The notes beneath the pieces are model-generated. The model was given only the letters and a program-made list of their open reading frames with translations. It made no database searches and had not been told where the DNA came from. From Arthrobacter sp. SLBN-112 (GTDB lineage: Bacteria; Actinomycetota; Actinomycetes; Actinomycetales; Micrococcaceae), in contig NZ_VFMU01000001.1 in NCBI RefSeq assembly GCF_006715225.1, positions 558,001-622,000 of the forward strand: a stretch of 64,000 nt of DNA, written 5' to 3'. Below, in pieces: positions 17,350 through 26,245 of the stretch (position 1 is its first letter; the number at the start of each line of letters is the position of its first letter). The position numbers and the translations under genes are program-made.

Positions 17350-18035
17350 GTACCTCCACAGAAGCACCTGCTGCCGCAACCCCTGCTGCCCCCGCCCCGC
17401 ACATGGAAGGGCCGACGGCGGCACCTTCAGCGCCGCCGTCGGCCGTCCGTCATTCTGTGGTTGAGGACGTCCTGGGCATCCTGACCGGCACCTTCGCCGC
17501 GTCGTTGGGACTGTTCCTCCTCAAGTCGAGCGGGGCGGTGACCGGCGGTACCGCCGGCCTGGCGCTGCTGCTCAGCTATTCGGTCGCGCTGCCATTCGGC
17601 GTCATCTTCTTCACGGTGAACCTGCCGTTCTTCGCCCTGGCGGTGTGGAAGAAAGGCTGGAACTTCGCCCTCCGCACCGGTGCCGCCATCGCCCTGGTCT
17701 CGGTGATGGCCAGCCTGCACCCTGCCGCCCTGGGATCGCTGCATATTGACCCGGTGTACGGCGTGCTGGGCGGAAACCTGCTCGCCGGCGTCGGCCTCCT
17801 GATCCTGTTCCGGCACCAGTCCAGCCTGGGCGGCTTCAACATCCTGGCCCTGCTGCTGCAGGAAAAGCTGAAATGGCGGGCCGGCTATGTGCAGATGGTG
17901 CTGGACGTGGCCATCGTCCTGGCATCGCTCATCCTCGTGACGCCGCTGATGGTGCTGCTGTCCGCGGCCGGGGCCACCCTCCTGAACCTGATCCTTGCCC
18001 TGAACCACCGGCCGGGCCGCTACCTGGGGAAGTAG
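17346..18035 (+). CDS. YitT-family membrane protein
   Basis: Integral membrane protein, 229 aa, with about five or six hydrophobic segments after a 35-residue Ala/Pro-rich cytoplasmic tail (SGAVTGGTAGLALLLSY and FRHQSSLGGFNILALLLQEK are the family-like motifs). GTG at 17346 overlaps the aminotransferase stop (GTGA), so translation is coupled. YitT proteins are putative transporters; pairing with an aminotransferase and an AsnC regulator suggests amino acid movement, but this is inference. Confidence 0.83.
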   Translation: MSTSTEAPAAATPAAPAPHMEGPTAAPSAPPSAVRHSVVEDVLGILTGTFAASLGLFLLKSSGAVTGGTAGLALLLSYSVALPFGVIFFTVNLPFFALAVWKKGWNFALRTGAAIALVSVMASLHPAALGSLHIDPVYGVLGGNLLAGVGLLILFRHQSSLGGFNILALLLQEKLKWRAGYVQMVLDVAIVLASLILVTPLMVLLSAAGATLLNLILALNHRPGRYLGK

Positions 18036-18105
18036 GCAGGTGACCGGGCATTTATTCCCCGCAGGCCGCTGAAATATCTGCGCGGGGACCTGCGTTGGCG
18101 CCCAT

Positions 18106-18747
18106 ATGACAACAATCGGAATCATCGGTGCAGGACATATTGGAAGCCAGGTTGCACGGAAGGCCGTGGAACTGGGCTACGACGTAGTCATCAGCAACTC
18201 CCGAGGCCCGGAAACCCTCCAGGACCTGGTTGCTGAACTTGGCCCCAAAGCCAGGGCGGCCACGGCAGCTGAAGCGGCAGCCGCCGGCGACTTCGCCGTG
18301 GTCACAGTGCCACTGAAGAACTACAAGGACGTTCCCGTGGAGCCGCTCGCGGGCAAGATTGTGATCGACACCAACAACTACTACTGGGAGCGGGACGGCA
18401 GGATCCCCGCCCTGGACAACGGTGAAGCCACCACCTCGGGCCTGCTGCAGGAGCACCTGCCCCAGTCCAAGGTGGCCAAAGGCTTCAACCACATTATGGC
18501 CAAGGACATCACCACCGACGGAACCCCGGCGGGCACCGAAAACCGGCGTGCGCTGGCCACCGCCAGCAACTACCCCGAAGCAGCGGAGCTGGTAACCCGC
18601 CTCTACGACGAATTCGGCTTCGACACCGTGGACGTCGGGCCGCTGTCCGAGAGCTGGCGCGTCGAGCGGGACCGCCCTGCCTACGTGAAACGGCAGAACG
18701 CGCTGGAGCTGAAGGACAACCTGGCCAAGGCGCCCCGGACTGTCTGA
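18106..18747 (+). CDS. NAD(P)-binding, F420H2:NADP+ oxidoreductase-like protein
   Basis: Rossmann-fold oxidoreductase, 213 aa, of the NPD/F420-dependent NADP reductase-like family. The N-terminus has GIIGAGHIGSQVARKAVELG for dinucleotide binding, then VVTVPLKNYKDVP and IDTNNYYWERDG. The conserved KGFNHIMAKDI block is typical of this family. It lies alone with a terminator after it. Cofactor F420 use is possible in actinobacteria but not shown by the sequence. Confidence 0.85.
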   Translation: MTTIGIIGAGHIGSQVARKAVELGYDVVISNSRGPETLQDLVAELGPKARAATAAEAAAAGDFAVVTVPLKNYKDVPVEPLAGKIVIDTNNYYWERDGRIPALDNGEATTSGLLQEHLPQSKVAKGFNHIMAKDITTDGTPAGTENRRALATASNYPEAAELVTRLYDEFGFDTVDVGPLSESWRVERDRPAYVKRQNALELKDNLAKAPRTV

Positions 18748-18776
18748 TCCGCCCCCTCCATAACTTTCGTCCCGTC

Positions 18777-18810
18777 AAACTGGCTGGCAGTTCCTACTGC
18801 CAGCCAGTTT
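18777..18810. terminator. Bidirectional hairpin terminator
   Basis: Perfect 15-bp stem (arms 18777-18791, 18796-18810) with a TCCT loop and TTT at the end, between the reductase and the converging secreted-protein gene. Confidence 0.88.
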
Positions 18811-18823
18811 TCTGATTTCGGCA

Positions 18824-19741
18824 CTACTTCCACGCGGGTACCAGCACCACTTCGAACGGGCTTGGCGGCTGGTTGAACTGGGCATTGACCGCAGCGAGAG
18901 TGCCCTCACCGAACAGGGCCACGGTGGTGGGGATATTGAATGCGTCGCTCTTGATGATGTTCCTAGCCTCGGCGGAGGACAGGTCACTGGAAAGATCAAG
19001 GCGCGTTATCTGGTTCAGCTGGTTCTGGACCGCCCAGACGTTGTCGCCGCGCACCAGGATGCCGTCCACAAACGGTACGCTGGCGCCGTTGATCGCGGCA
19101 CTCTTACCGTTCCTGGGGTTGACCGTGTACAAGGCTCCGTTCATGGAGTGGGCCACAATGAGCACCTTGCCGTCCTCAGAGGCGGCAATGCCGTTCAGGT
19201 TGAACCCCTGCGTGAGCTCCGACGCCGGGCCGCTGAGCTTGAGGGTCTTCACCTTGCCCAGGTGGCCGTGTTCGCCCACCGGCAGGAAGTAGAGTTCCGC
19301 CGCCGCTGAATTGGTGAACCAGGCTCCGTCGCCGGTGAGCGTAACGTCGTTGATGAACCCTTTGCCCAGGTCGAAGTCGGCAACGGGCGTGCCGGTTTCG
19401 GTGCTGTAAACGAACGCCTTGCCGGTGGCTCCCCCTGCCACAAACAGCAGATCGTTGCAGGTATCGGCCTTCATCCCGGCGGCGGCGCGGCCGGTGGGAG
19501 CGTCGATGAAGCGGGTTGCGGTGCCCTTGCGGATATCGCCGCGGAAAATATCGCCAGTGGTGAGCTCGCCTGCGTAGAAAGTCTTGCCCTCCCCTGCCGC
19601 GATGCCCTCGGCGGAGGTGGCGCCGTCGAGCACGATCTCCCTGGGATCCGGCGCGGCCAGCGCCGGAAGGGCAGTGGGAAGAAGCAATGAAAACGAGGCC
19701 ACGAGCCCGGCGGCGGCACGGCGGCGTACTGTTTGGCGCAT
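18824..19741 (-). CDS. Secreted SMP-30/gluconolactonase-like beta-propeller protein
   Basis: Exported 305-aa protein. A signal peptide (RQTVRRRAAAGLVASFSLLLPTALPALA) precedes repeated propeller-blade segments (EGIAAGEGKTFYAGEL, NDVTLTGDGAWFTNSAAAELYF, NLNGIAASEDGKVLIVAHS, VDGILVRGDNVWAVQNQ), matching the SMP-30/LRE-like superfamily. The twin RR in the N-region is followed by another R but lacks a clear Tat motif. A sugar lactonase or binding role is possible; the substrate is unknown. Confidence 0.75.
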   Translation of the reverse strand: MRQTVRRRAAAGLVASFSLLLPTALPALAAPDPREIVLDGATSAEGIAAGEGKTFYAGELTTGDIFRGDIRKGTATRFIDAPTGRAAAGMKADTCNDLLFVAGGATGKAFVYSTETGTPVADFDLGKGFINDVTLTGDGAWFTNSAAAELYFLPVGEHGHLGKVKTLKLSGPASELTQGFNLNGIAASEDGKVLIVAHSMNGALYTVNPRNGKSAAINGASVPFVDGILVRGDNVWAVQNQLNQITRLDLSSDLSSAEARNIIKSDAFNIPTTVALFGEGTLAAVNAQFNQPPSPFEVVLVPAWK

Positions 19742-19897
19742 GCTGGTTCCTTAGTCTGGGTTGATGCGCGCGGGGCCCATCTGCGGAAGCTCCGCACGAT
19801 TGGTGCTGCTAGTTTAAGCGCCCGTATTGGGCTTGCGAAGGCATGGGGCTACCCAATCTGCTTACAATCGAAACCTCTGACCACTACTGAGGGACCC

Positions 19898-20248
19898 ATG
19901 AAGAAATTCGCCACAGCCCTGTTTGCCGCCGGCCTCGTTGCTTCCGCCACGGCCTGCTCCGCCACGCACCAACTGTCCACCGCTGAAACCTGTGAGCGGA
20001 TCCAGGCCGTTGTGTCGAACCCCGCCAACAACGCCGGCAAGACGGGCATGAACAACCTCGCAAACCAGATCCGCCCCATCCACGCGGTTGCCTCGGACGA
20101 TCTCAAGCCCGCCCTGGCCTCGATCCTTGCGTACACGGATGAGCAGGCCAAGGAAAACCCGGACAAGGACAAGCTGGCCGATCTCCAGTCGGGCTACCAG
20201 GAAGCAGGCAGCACGTACAGCAAGTTCTGCGGCCAGGCCGGCGGCTAA
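19898..20248 (+). CDS. Putative small lipoprotein/secreted protein
   Basis: Exported 116-aa protein: MKKFATALFAAGLVASATAC contains a signal sequence with a candidate lipobox (ATAC). The mature part is helical and polar with two further Cys (AETCERIQ, YSKFCGQ) that may pair. No recognised domain. ATG at 19898 fits the signal peptide exactly, while the longer frame begins with unrelated residues. A 20-bp terminator follows. Function unknown. Confidence 0.75.
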   Translation: MKKFATALFAAGLVASATACSATHQLSTAETCERIQAVVSNPANNAGKTGMNNLANQIRPIHAVASDDLKPALASILAYTDEQAKENPDKDKLADLQSGYQEAGSTYSKFCGQAGG

Positions 20249-20259
20249 ACCACCCGCCT

Positions 20260-20303
20260 AAAAGGGGACCGGCCGCCTGCGGACAGGCGGCCGGTCCCCT
20301 TTT
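20260..20303. terminator. Strong bidirectional terminator
   Basis: Perfect 20-bp stem, arms 20260-20279 and 20284-20303, flanked by A4 and T4, with a CGGA loop. It separates the lipoprotein gene from the converging dehydratase gene. Confidence 0.93.
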
Positions 20304-20314
20304 CGTGTCCGGGC

Positions 20315-21247
20315 CTAGAGCGTGGCCGGATCCGTATTGGCGCCGCACAGGATGACCGCAACACGTTCATCCTTCCCCGGCACGTAGGCGCCGGAGGTCA
20401 GCGCGGCGTAGGCAGCTGCAGCGCCGTGCTCCACAACTATCCGGTAGTCGTTCCACAGCGCGGAGCGTGCGGCAATGATCTGTTCATCGGAGACCAGGAC
20501 GCTTTCGACGCCGCAGCGGACCGCGACGGAGAATCCAATGTCGCCTACGCGCCGGGCGCCCAGGGAGTCCGCCGCCACTCCCGATACCGCTACGTCCACC
20601 GGCTTGCCCGCCGCCAGCGCAGCGTGCAGGGTGGGGGCGGTTTCGGGCTCAACGGCCACGGCTTTGGCAAAGCCTTCGACGGCGGCAGCTACTCCCGCCA
20701 TCAGCCCGCCGCCGCCGACGGCCACCAACACGGTGTCCACGTCCGGCACCTGTTCCAGTAACTCCGAGCCAACGGTCCCGGCACCCGCGGCGATTTCCGG
20801 CTGGTCATAGGCATGGCAGTAGATGGCGCCGGTCTCCTCCGCGTGCACGACGGCGGCCTGGTAGGCGGCTGCGTACTCCGCGCCGCCCTGGACCACGGTG
20901 GCGCCGATGGCCTTCAGTTTGCTGACTTTGACGGCCGGCGCTGCTTCCGGCACGAAGACGGTTGCGGGCACCCCGAGCTGCCTGGCCGCATAGGCGTTGG
21001 CCAGGCCCGCGTTTCCGCCGGACGCCACCACAACGCCCACGTCCGCCCGCAATTCACCCCGCTCCTTGTTTGCCAGGATCCGGTTGAGCGCACCCCGGGC
21101 CTTGAACGTGCCCGTGTGCTGCATGAATTCGCATTTGAACCAGACCTGGCCCTTGAATCCGTCAGGATCAGCCTGCAGGACCGGCGTCCTGCGGATGAGG
21201 CCGGCGGTCCGGTGCGCGGCCTGGTCGATATCGGCGCGGGTGATCAT
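20315..21247 (-). CDS. Threonine/serine dehydratase (PLP, fold type II)
   Basis: Deaminates L-threonine and/or L-serine to 2-oxobutyrate or pyruvate; 310 aa, the catabolic length without an ACT regulatory domain. It shows the PLP lysine motif HTGTFKARGA, the substrate loop SGGNAGLANAYA and the phosphate-binding AVGGGGLMAG glycine loop. The small acidic gene upstream ends 3 bp before its start, so both are probably co-transcribed. Confidence 0.88.
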   Translation of the reverse strand: MITRADIDQAAHRTAGLIRRTPVLQADPDGFKGQVWFKCEFMQHTGTFKARGALNRILANKERGELRADVGVVVASGGNAGLANAYAARQLGVPATVFVPEAAPAVKVSKLKAIGATVVQGGAEYAAAYQAAVVHAEETGAIYCHAYDQPEIAAGAGTVGSELLEQVPDVDTVLVAVGGGGLMAGVAAAVEGFAKAVAVEPETAPTLHAALAAGKPVDVAVSGVAADSLGARRVGDIGFSVAVRCGVESVLVSDEQIIAARSALWNDYRIVVEHGAAAAYAALTSGAYVPGKDERVAVILCGANTDPATL

Positions 21248-21250
21248 CCG

Positions 21251-21514
21251 TCAGACTTCGTCATCCCACGTGCCGGGCTCCTCCAGCGCCTCTTCGGGCT
21301 TGTGCTCCGGCGCCGCTGCCCCGCCGCCCACGTACGACGCCGGGACTGTGCCGGCAGCGTGTGCCTGCTGTTCCTCCCGGATGTTCGACGCACCCGGCTG
21401 TTCAGGGTGCATGCCGGCCTGCGGCGCCTCTTTGGCTTCGTTGCTGGCCTCGTCCGGGTCTCCCGGTCCGCGAAGGTCTGCGGTGTTCTGGGGATCGTCG
21501 CTGGAAACGGTCAT
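21251..21514 (-). CDS. Acidic disordered hypothetical protein
   Basis: 87 residues, rich in Glu, Asp, Pro, Ala and Gly with no hydrophobic segment. ATG at 21514 follows AAAGGCAGGACC; codons before it in the longer frame are not needed. The stop is 3 bp from the dehydratase start, pointing to one transcript. No domain is recognised; a low-complexity acidic protein. Confidence 0.6.
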   Translation of the reverse strand: MTVSSDDPQNTADLRGPGDPDEASNEAKEAPQAGMHPEQPGASNIREEQQAHAAGTVPASYVGGGAAAPEHKPEEALEEPGTWDDEV

Positions 21515-21584
21515 GGTCCTGCCTTTCACCTGGGGACTGCTGTGCAACCGGCCGGGTAACCCCGCCCGGCCTCCAGCCTACGGT

Positions 21585-22523
21585 CTAGAGGTAGTCGCCG
21601 GCCCGTTCCCGCGCGATTTCCAGCAGGGTTGAGTGGAAGGCGACCTCCGCCGGGGCGTACACCTTGTCCTGCCGCTGCGCCAGCAATACCCTGCGCAGCG
21701 GCGCAGCCTCGCCCAGGCTCAGTACCCGCACGTCGGGGTGCTGCAGTGCCACTGCGGTCTTGGGGACCATGGCCACCCCCATCCCCACGCTCACCATCGC
21801 CTGGGCCTCCTGGTAGTCGTTCGCCTGGAAGGCAATCACCGGCTCGAACCCGGCGTCATGGGCGGACCGCTGAAGCACCTCCACCACCGGGTGCGCCTCC
21901 GCCCGCACAATCCACGATTCGGCGCGAAGATCCTCCATGCTGACCTCCTCCCGGTCGGCCAGCCGGTGCCCCCGGGCCACAAGGACAACGGTGCTCTCAC
22001 GGAAGACTTCCGTGACGCGGATGGCGTCGTCATGAAAGGGATTCCACGGGTAGTCCCAGAGCAGGCACAGCCCGGTAACCCCGGATTCGAGGTCCGCCAC
22101 AAGCTCATCGAAGCGGGCGCTGCGCAGGGACAGGCCTATCGCGGGGTAGCGCTTCTTGAAGGCACGGATGACGAGCGGCAGGAAGGATCCCGCCAGCGTT
22201 GGAAACGTACCTACAGTCAGGGAGCCGCGGTTCAGTCCTGCCAACTGGTTCAGGTCGGACTGCGCCGCCCGCATCTGGCGCACGATCTTGCGTGCGTGGC
22301 CAGCCAGCATCTGTCCTGCTTCGGTGGGCACCACCCCACGCGAGCGGCGGTTCAGCAGCGGTTGCCCCACCTCCTGCTCCAGCTTCCGGAGCTGCTGGGA
22401 CACGGCCGACGGGCTGTACATCTTCAGCTCGGCTGCCGCGGTGATTGAGCCCTGCTCCACCACCTCCAGCAGCAGGGCGAGCCGCCGGATATCGAATAAA
22501 TAGTCCTCTTCTTCGTGAAGCAA
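21585..22523 (-). CDS. LysR-family transcriptional regulator
   Basis: 312 aa with an N-terminal winged HTH (RRLALLLEVVEQGSITAAAELKMYSPSAVSQQLRKLEQEVG) and a C-terminal periplasmic-binding-protein-like effector domain (GSLTVGTFPTLAGSFLP onward). It is divergent from prpF-like and MatC-like genes, the normal arrangement for LysR control of a catabolic pair, so a tricarboxylate or dicarboxylate-type inducer is likely. Confidence 0.92.
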   Translation of the reverse strand: MLHEEEDYLFDIRRLALLLEVVEQGSITAAAELKMYSPSAVSQQLRKLEQEVGQPLLNRRSRGVVPTEAGQMLAGHARKIVRQMRAAQSDLNQLAGLNRGSLTVGTFPTLAGSFLPLVIRAFKKRYPAIGLSLRSARFDELVADLESGVTGLCLLWDYPWNPFHDDAIRVTEVFRESTVVLVARGHRLADREEVSMEDLRAESWIVRAEAHPVVEVLQRSAHDAGFEPVIAFQANDYQEAQAMVSVGMGVAMVPKTAVALQHPDVRVLSLGEAAPLRRVLLAQRQDKVYAPAEVAFHSTLLEIARERAGDYL

Positions 22524-22646
22524 CCCTTCATCCTTCCCTGGATTCAGTTCACTGACTGAAGTCGCTCGAATAAAACCTGATTCCTGCGGAAGTTTTAGAG
22601 TGGCAAGCGCGAAAATTGCTGCTCCCTGCGCCCCGTACTTCTGCTG

Positions 22647-22657
22647 ATTGAAGCAAT
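22647..22657. promoter_or_regulatory. LysR-box-like inverted repeat
   Basis: ATTG-AAG-CAAT, a short dyad in the 239-bp divergent region between lysR and the prpF-like gene, about 105 bp before the latter. Consistent with a LysR site but short, so weak evidence. Confidence 0.35.
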
Positions 22658-22762
22658 GCTACATCCCTCTTCAGCTATTGAACATTGTCTTAATTTGTGA
22701 TCTGGCTCATTCTCGATTCAGGCGCCACAACGAAAATCAGGCACAAGGAGATGTGGGAAACA

Positions 22763-23881
22763 ATGAGGTTTGAAGCGGAATGGATGCGCGGGGGCACCAG
22801 CAAATGCTGGGTGTTCGAGGCCGGGCACCTCCAGGAGGGCGGCGCCAGCCTGGATGTGCTGCTGCCGCGGCTGTACGGGAGTCCCGACTCCCGGCAGATT
22901 GACGGCGTAGGCGGGGCCACGTCCACCACCAGCAAGGCAGTGATCCTGCACCGGCCGGCCGGGGAGGGCGTGGACATCGAGTTCACCTTTGCGCAGGTAG
23001 GCATCGAAGAGGCCACCGTGGACTGGGGCAGCAACTGCGGAAACTGCTCGGCAGTAGTTGGCCTGTACGCCATCGAGAAGGGGTGGGTGATTCCGGACGG
23101 CGACGTCACCCGCGTCGTCACCAGGAACACGAACACCGGCCAGATCATCGTCCAGCGCGTCGCCACTCCGTCCGGGGAACTGCCGGACGTACCGTCGGCC
23201 CACATGCCCGGCGTACCGTTTGCGGGCCACTTGGTGGGGTTGGGTTTCCAGGACCCCGCCGGGAAGACCACCGGGGCCCTGCTGCCCAGCGGCGCACCGA
23301 GCGACACCATTTCTGCCGGCGGGACGCCTTGGACTGTCTCCATGGTGGATGCCGGAGCTCCTGTGGTGATGGTCCGGGCCGCTGAACTCGGCCTGGACCC
23401 GGCCCGCTACGAAACCTGGCAGTCCGGCATCGAACAACAACTCGACGTCCTGGAACAGATCCGGCGGCAGGCAGCGGTGCGGATGGGGCTGGTTTCCACC
23501 ATCGCCGGCGCGGCCCGCGCCATCCCCAAGCTCGCCGTCGTCGGACCTCCCGCTGACCGGGACCCGGACTGCGATGTAAACGTCATGATGCTTTCGATGG
23601 GCAAGCCGCACCCGGCGCTGGCCATCACCGGGAGCATCGCCCTGACCCTGGCCGCACGCACGCCGGGAACTGTGCTGCACGCCATGACCGGCGGCCCCCT
23701 GGGCGCCACCCTGCGCCTCCGCACCCCGGCCGGGGTGATCGAAACGTGGACCGAGGACCACGACGGAAGCCTGCTCGTCGGCGTCGACCGCACGGCCCGC
23801 ACCATCGCCACCACCATCATCCATCTCCCCGAGGTTTCCCGCAGCGCCGCCGCTGCAGCCCTCGCGGGCGCTACCTTCTGA
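22763..23881 (+). CDS. PrpF-family isomerase (methylaconitate/4-oxalomesaconate-type)
   Basis: PrpF proteins have a diaminopimelate-epimerase-like double fold and move double bonds in unsaturated di/tricarboxylates. The 372-aa protein has WMRGGTSKCWVFE near the N-terminus (the catalytic-region motif), GVGGATSTTSK, DWGSNCGNCSA and, in the second half, a mirror segment (MLSMGKPHPALAITGS). ATG 22763 lies 12 nt after AAGGAG; ATG 22751 directly abuts it and GTG 22697 is too far upstream. The downstream carboxylate transporter starts 10 bp later, so uptake and isomerisation of one substrate is the likely pathway. The substrate is unknown. Confidence 0.82.
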   Translation: MRFEAEWMRGGTSKCWVFEAGHLQEGGASLDVLLPRLYGSPDSRQIDGVGGATSTTSKAVILHRPAGEGVDIEFTFAQVGIEEATVDWGSNCGNCSAVVGLYAIEKGWVIPDGDVTRVVTRNTNTGQIIVQRVATPSGELPDVPSAHMPGVPFAGHLVGLGFQDPAGKTTGALLPSGAPSDTISAGGTPWTVSMVDAGAPVVMVRAAELGLDPARYETWQSGIEQQLDVLEQIRRQAAVRMGLVSTIAGAARAIPKLAVVGPPADRDPDCDVNVMMLSMGKPHPALAITGSIALTLAARTPGTVLHAMTGGPLGATLRLRTPAGVIETWTEDHDGSLLVGVDRTARTIATTIIHLPEVSRSAAAAALAGATF

Positions 23882-23891
23882 GGAGACCATC

Positions 23892-25397
23892 ATGACCAAT
23901 ACTGTCCAGACCAAAGATGTGCTGGCCGACGACCCGCAGACCAAGGACGTGCCGGCCCACGGCGTGGAGCCCGGCGCAGCTCATGTACCGGAAACACAGG
24001 ATAAGCGCCCCGCGCGCGCTTCCTCCCGGCGTCGTCGTATCCTGCTGTGGGTGGTGGCCGGCCTGGCCATCCTGGGTGTGATTGCCCTCGTTGTCGGCGG
24101 CATCTTCAACCAGGGAGCCGCCACGGACCCGGAGCCGACCATGACCGCTGTCCAGATCATCCCGCTGGTGATCCTCGTGGTGATGTTCGTCGTGGCCACC
24201 AAGTGGCCGCTGAACATCGGCGTGATGGGGCTCGTGGCGTCCTTCGGCGTCGGCTACTTCATGCTGGGGATGACCGACAAGCAGATCCTCGAAGAGTTCC
24301 CTGCCAGCATCGTCCTGACCATCATCGGTGTCACGTACTTCTTCAGCATGGCCCAGCGGAACGGCACCATCGACATCATCGTCAAGGGCTGCGTGCGGAT
24401 GGTCCGCGGCAAGACGCTGCTGCTGCCGTGGGTGTTCTTCCTGATCGCCGCCGCACTGACCTCGCTCGGAACGTTCTCCCCCGCCGCCATCGCACTGCTG
24501 GCACCGGCCGCCATTGGATTCGCGTACGAATCGCGCATCCACCCGGTGGTCATGGGCGCCTTCATCATCAACGGTGCACACGCCGGTGGCTTCTCCCCGC
24601 TGTCCGTGGCCGGCGTCCTGGTCCACGACATCGCACTGAAGAATGACTTCCCGATTTCCCAGGGCGGCCTGTTCATCGCCAGCTTCGCCCTGAACCTGAT
24701 CCTGTCGGTGCTGACCATCGTCCTGTTCGCCCTGATCGGCAAGCTGCGTGACGGCGCAAGCGGGCAGCACGTGGACGTTGACACGTCCTCCACCGGGCGC
24801 CCGCACGGCCAGCAGGTCCTGACGCTGGCGCTGATCGCGGCAATGCTGGTGTGCACCCTCGGTTTCCACATGCCCATCGGCTTCGTGGCCCTCACCGCCG
24901 GCCTGCTGCTCGCATTCATCAATATCAAGGAACACAAGACCTTCATCGGCGGCATCTCCTGGTCCACCGTCCTGCTGGTGGCCGGCATGATCACCTACGT
25001 GTCCCTGCTGCAGCACGTGGGCGTCATCGACACCCTGGCCGAGCAGGCCCTGGCCCTGGGGGCTCCGCTGCTGATCGCGCTGGTCCTCTGCTATGTGATC
25101 GGCGTTGGCTCCGCCTTCGCGTCGTCCACCGCCCTGCTGACCGCGTTTATCCCTCTGGCCGGCCCGCTCCTGGCCACCAGCTCGCTCAGCGCCTCCGGAA
25201 CCGTTGCCGCCCTGGCCATCGCCGCCACCGTCGTCGACGTCTCCCCCTTCTCCACGGACGGTGCGCTGGTCGTAGCCAACGCCCGCGACGACGACCGGCA
25301 GCGCGTCTACAAGCAGCTGATGTTCTACGCAGGCGGCGTGGTGCTGGTAGCCCCCGCCCTGGCCTGGGCATTGCTGGTACCCACCGGCATCATGTAG
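23892..25397 (+). CDS. MatC/SLC13-like dicarboxylate transporter
   Basis: Membrane carrier of 501 aa with a 50-residue polar N-terminus and about 12 hydrophobic segments; SLGTFSPAAIALLAPAA and STALLTAFIPLAGPLL are helical-hairpin-type repeats found in the IT superfamily (DASS/CitMHS/MatC). It is co-transcribed with the PrpF-family gene and ends with a strong terminator. It is likely to import the compound isomerised by PrpF; malonate, tricarballylate and methylaconitate-like substrates are all possible. Confidence 0.8.
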   Translation: MTNTVQTKDVLADDPQTKDVPAHGVEPGAAHVPETQDKRPARASSRRRRILLWVVAGLAILGVIALVVGGIFNQGAATDPEPTMTAVQIIPLVILVVMFVVATKWPLNIGVMGLVASFGVGYFMLGMTDKQILEEFPASIVLTIIGVTYFFSMAQRNGTIDIIVKGCVRMVRGKTLLLPWVFFLIAAALTSLGTFSPAAIALLAPAAIGFAYESRIHPVVMGAFIINGAHAGGFSPLSVAGVLVHDIALKNDFPISQGGLFIASFALNLILSVLTIVLFALIGKLRDGASGQHVDVDTSSTGRPHGQQVLTLALIAAMLVCTLGFHMPIGFVALTAGLLLAFINIKEHKTFIGGISWSTVLLVAGMITYVSLLQHVGVIDTLAEQALALGAPLLIALVLCYVIGVGSAFASSTALLTAFIPLAGPLLATSSLSASGTVAALAIAATVVDVSPFSTDGALVVANARDDDRQRVYKQLMFYAGGVVLVAPALAWALLVPTGIM

Positions 25398-25414
25398 GCC
25401 AGCTCTTTCACCAC

Positions 25415-25448
25415 AAACGGCCCGTCGGCATGTGCTGACGGGCCGTTT
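25415..25448 (+). terminator. Hairpin terminator
   Basis: Perfect 12-bp stem AAACGGCCCGTC (25415-25426) with its complement at 25437-25448 and a 10-nt loop; it ends the PrpF/transporter operon. Confidence 0.8.
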
Positions 25449-25565
25449 GGCTGTTCCCTTTAATTCCGCTCTCCTGCCCGAATCTGTCTTCCAGCTGTGA
25501 ATTGCAGCCCACCCGGGACGTTGCGCCCGCCCGCGGCGTTAAACGGAACGGCGGAAGGAGGCCGG

Positions 25566-26222
25566 ATGATCATTGCGCTGACGGGCATCGACGGATCGGG
25601 GAAGTCGACGGCGGCCCGCGCCCTGGTGTCCTCGGTGCGGGCGCAGGGCGGCAGGGCGCTGCTGTTGAGCAACCACGCGGGCCGGCGGGTCATGTCCCTG
25701 CTGGCCGCCCGGCTGGGAGTGCGCGTGCCCGTCCAACTGGCTGACGCCGTCGAAACCGCCCTCCGGGTGGGCAACGTCCTGGTCTCGCACCTGCGCGCCC
25801 GCCGCTTTGACGGCCTGGTGGTCATGGACCGGCACCTCCACTGCCAGCTGGCGCTGCGTGCCGCCAACGGACTGCCGCGCGGGCAGTTCCTGCCCTGGCT
25901 GCTGGCCCGACTGCCGCAACCGGACGCCATCGTCCACCTGGACATCGACCCCGCCGAGGCACACCGCCGCATCGTTTCGCGCGGAACGGATTCCGAGAAC
26001 CTTGCCGATCTCGCCGCCTTCCAGGCCGGGTACCGGGAACTGCCGGAGTACGCGGGGTTCGTGAAAGTCGACGCCTCCGTCCCGAAAGAGCAGCTGATGG
26101 CGGAGCTGCTCTGGCGGCTGGCCGACGTCGGTGGAAACGGGCTGCGCCATATCCCGCTAGACGCCTTGTCCTTACAGAAAAGGGGGCGGGCCAGGATAGA
26201 AAAGTCCTGGCCAGCCCCCTGA
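25566..26222 (+). CDS. Thymidylate-kinase-like P-loop nucleotide kinase
   Basis: 218-aa P-loop kinase beginning MIIALTGIDGSGKSTAARAL (Walker A GIDGSGKST, as in dTMP kinase), with VVMDRHLHCQLALRAANG resembling the DR-Y/H substrate segment and HLDIDPAEAHRRIVSRG as the lid region. AAGGAGG lies 5 nt before ATG 25566. It is shorter and more diverged than housekeeping Tmk, so a related nucleotide or sugar kinase is possible. A terminator hairpin overlaps its last codons. Confidence 0.72.
   Translation: MIIALTGIDGSGKSTAARALVSSVRAQGGRALLLSNHAGRRVMSLLAARLGVRVPVQLADAVETALRVGNVLVSHLRARRFDGLVVMDRHLHCQLALRAANGLPRGQFLPWLLARLPQPDAIVHLDIDPAEAHRRIVSRGTDSENLADLAAFQAGYRELPEYAGFVKVDASVPKEQLMAELLWRLADVGGNGLRHIPLDALSLQKRGRARIEKSWPAP
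26181..26220. terminator. Terminator inside the 3' end of the kinase gene
   Basis: Arms 26181-26196 and 26205-26220 pair over 15 of 16 positions (7+8 bp with one internal mismatch) around an 8-nt loop. The hairpin covers the last 13-14 codons before the stop at 26220-26222 and stands between two converging genes. Confidence 0.75.
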
Positions 26223-26245
26223 TCAATGTTGCGGAGTGGGCGCCG

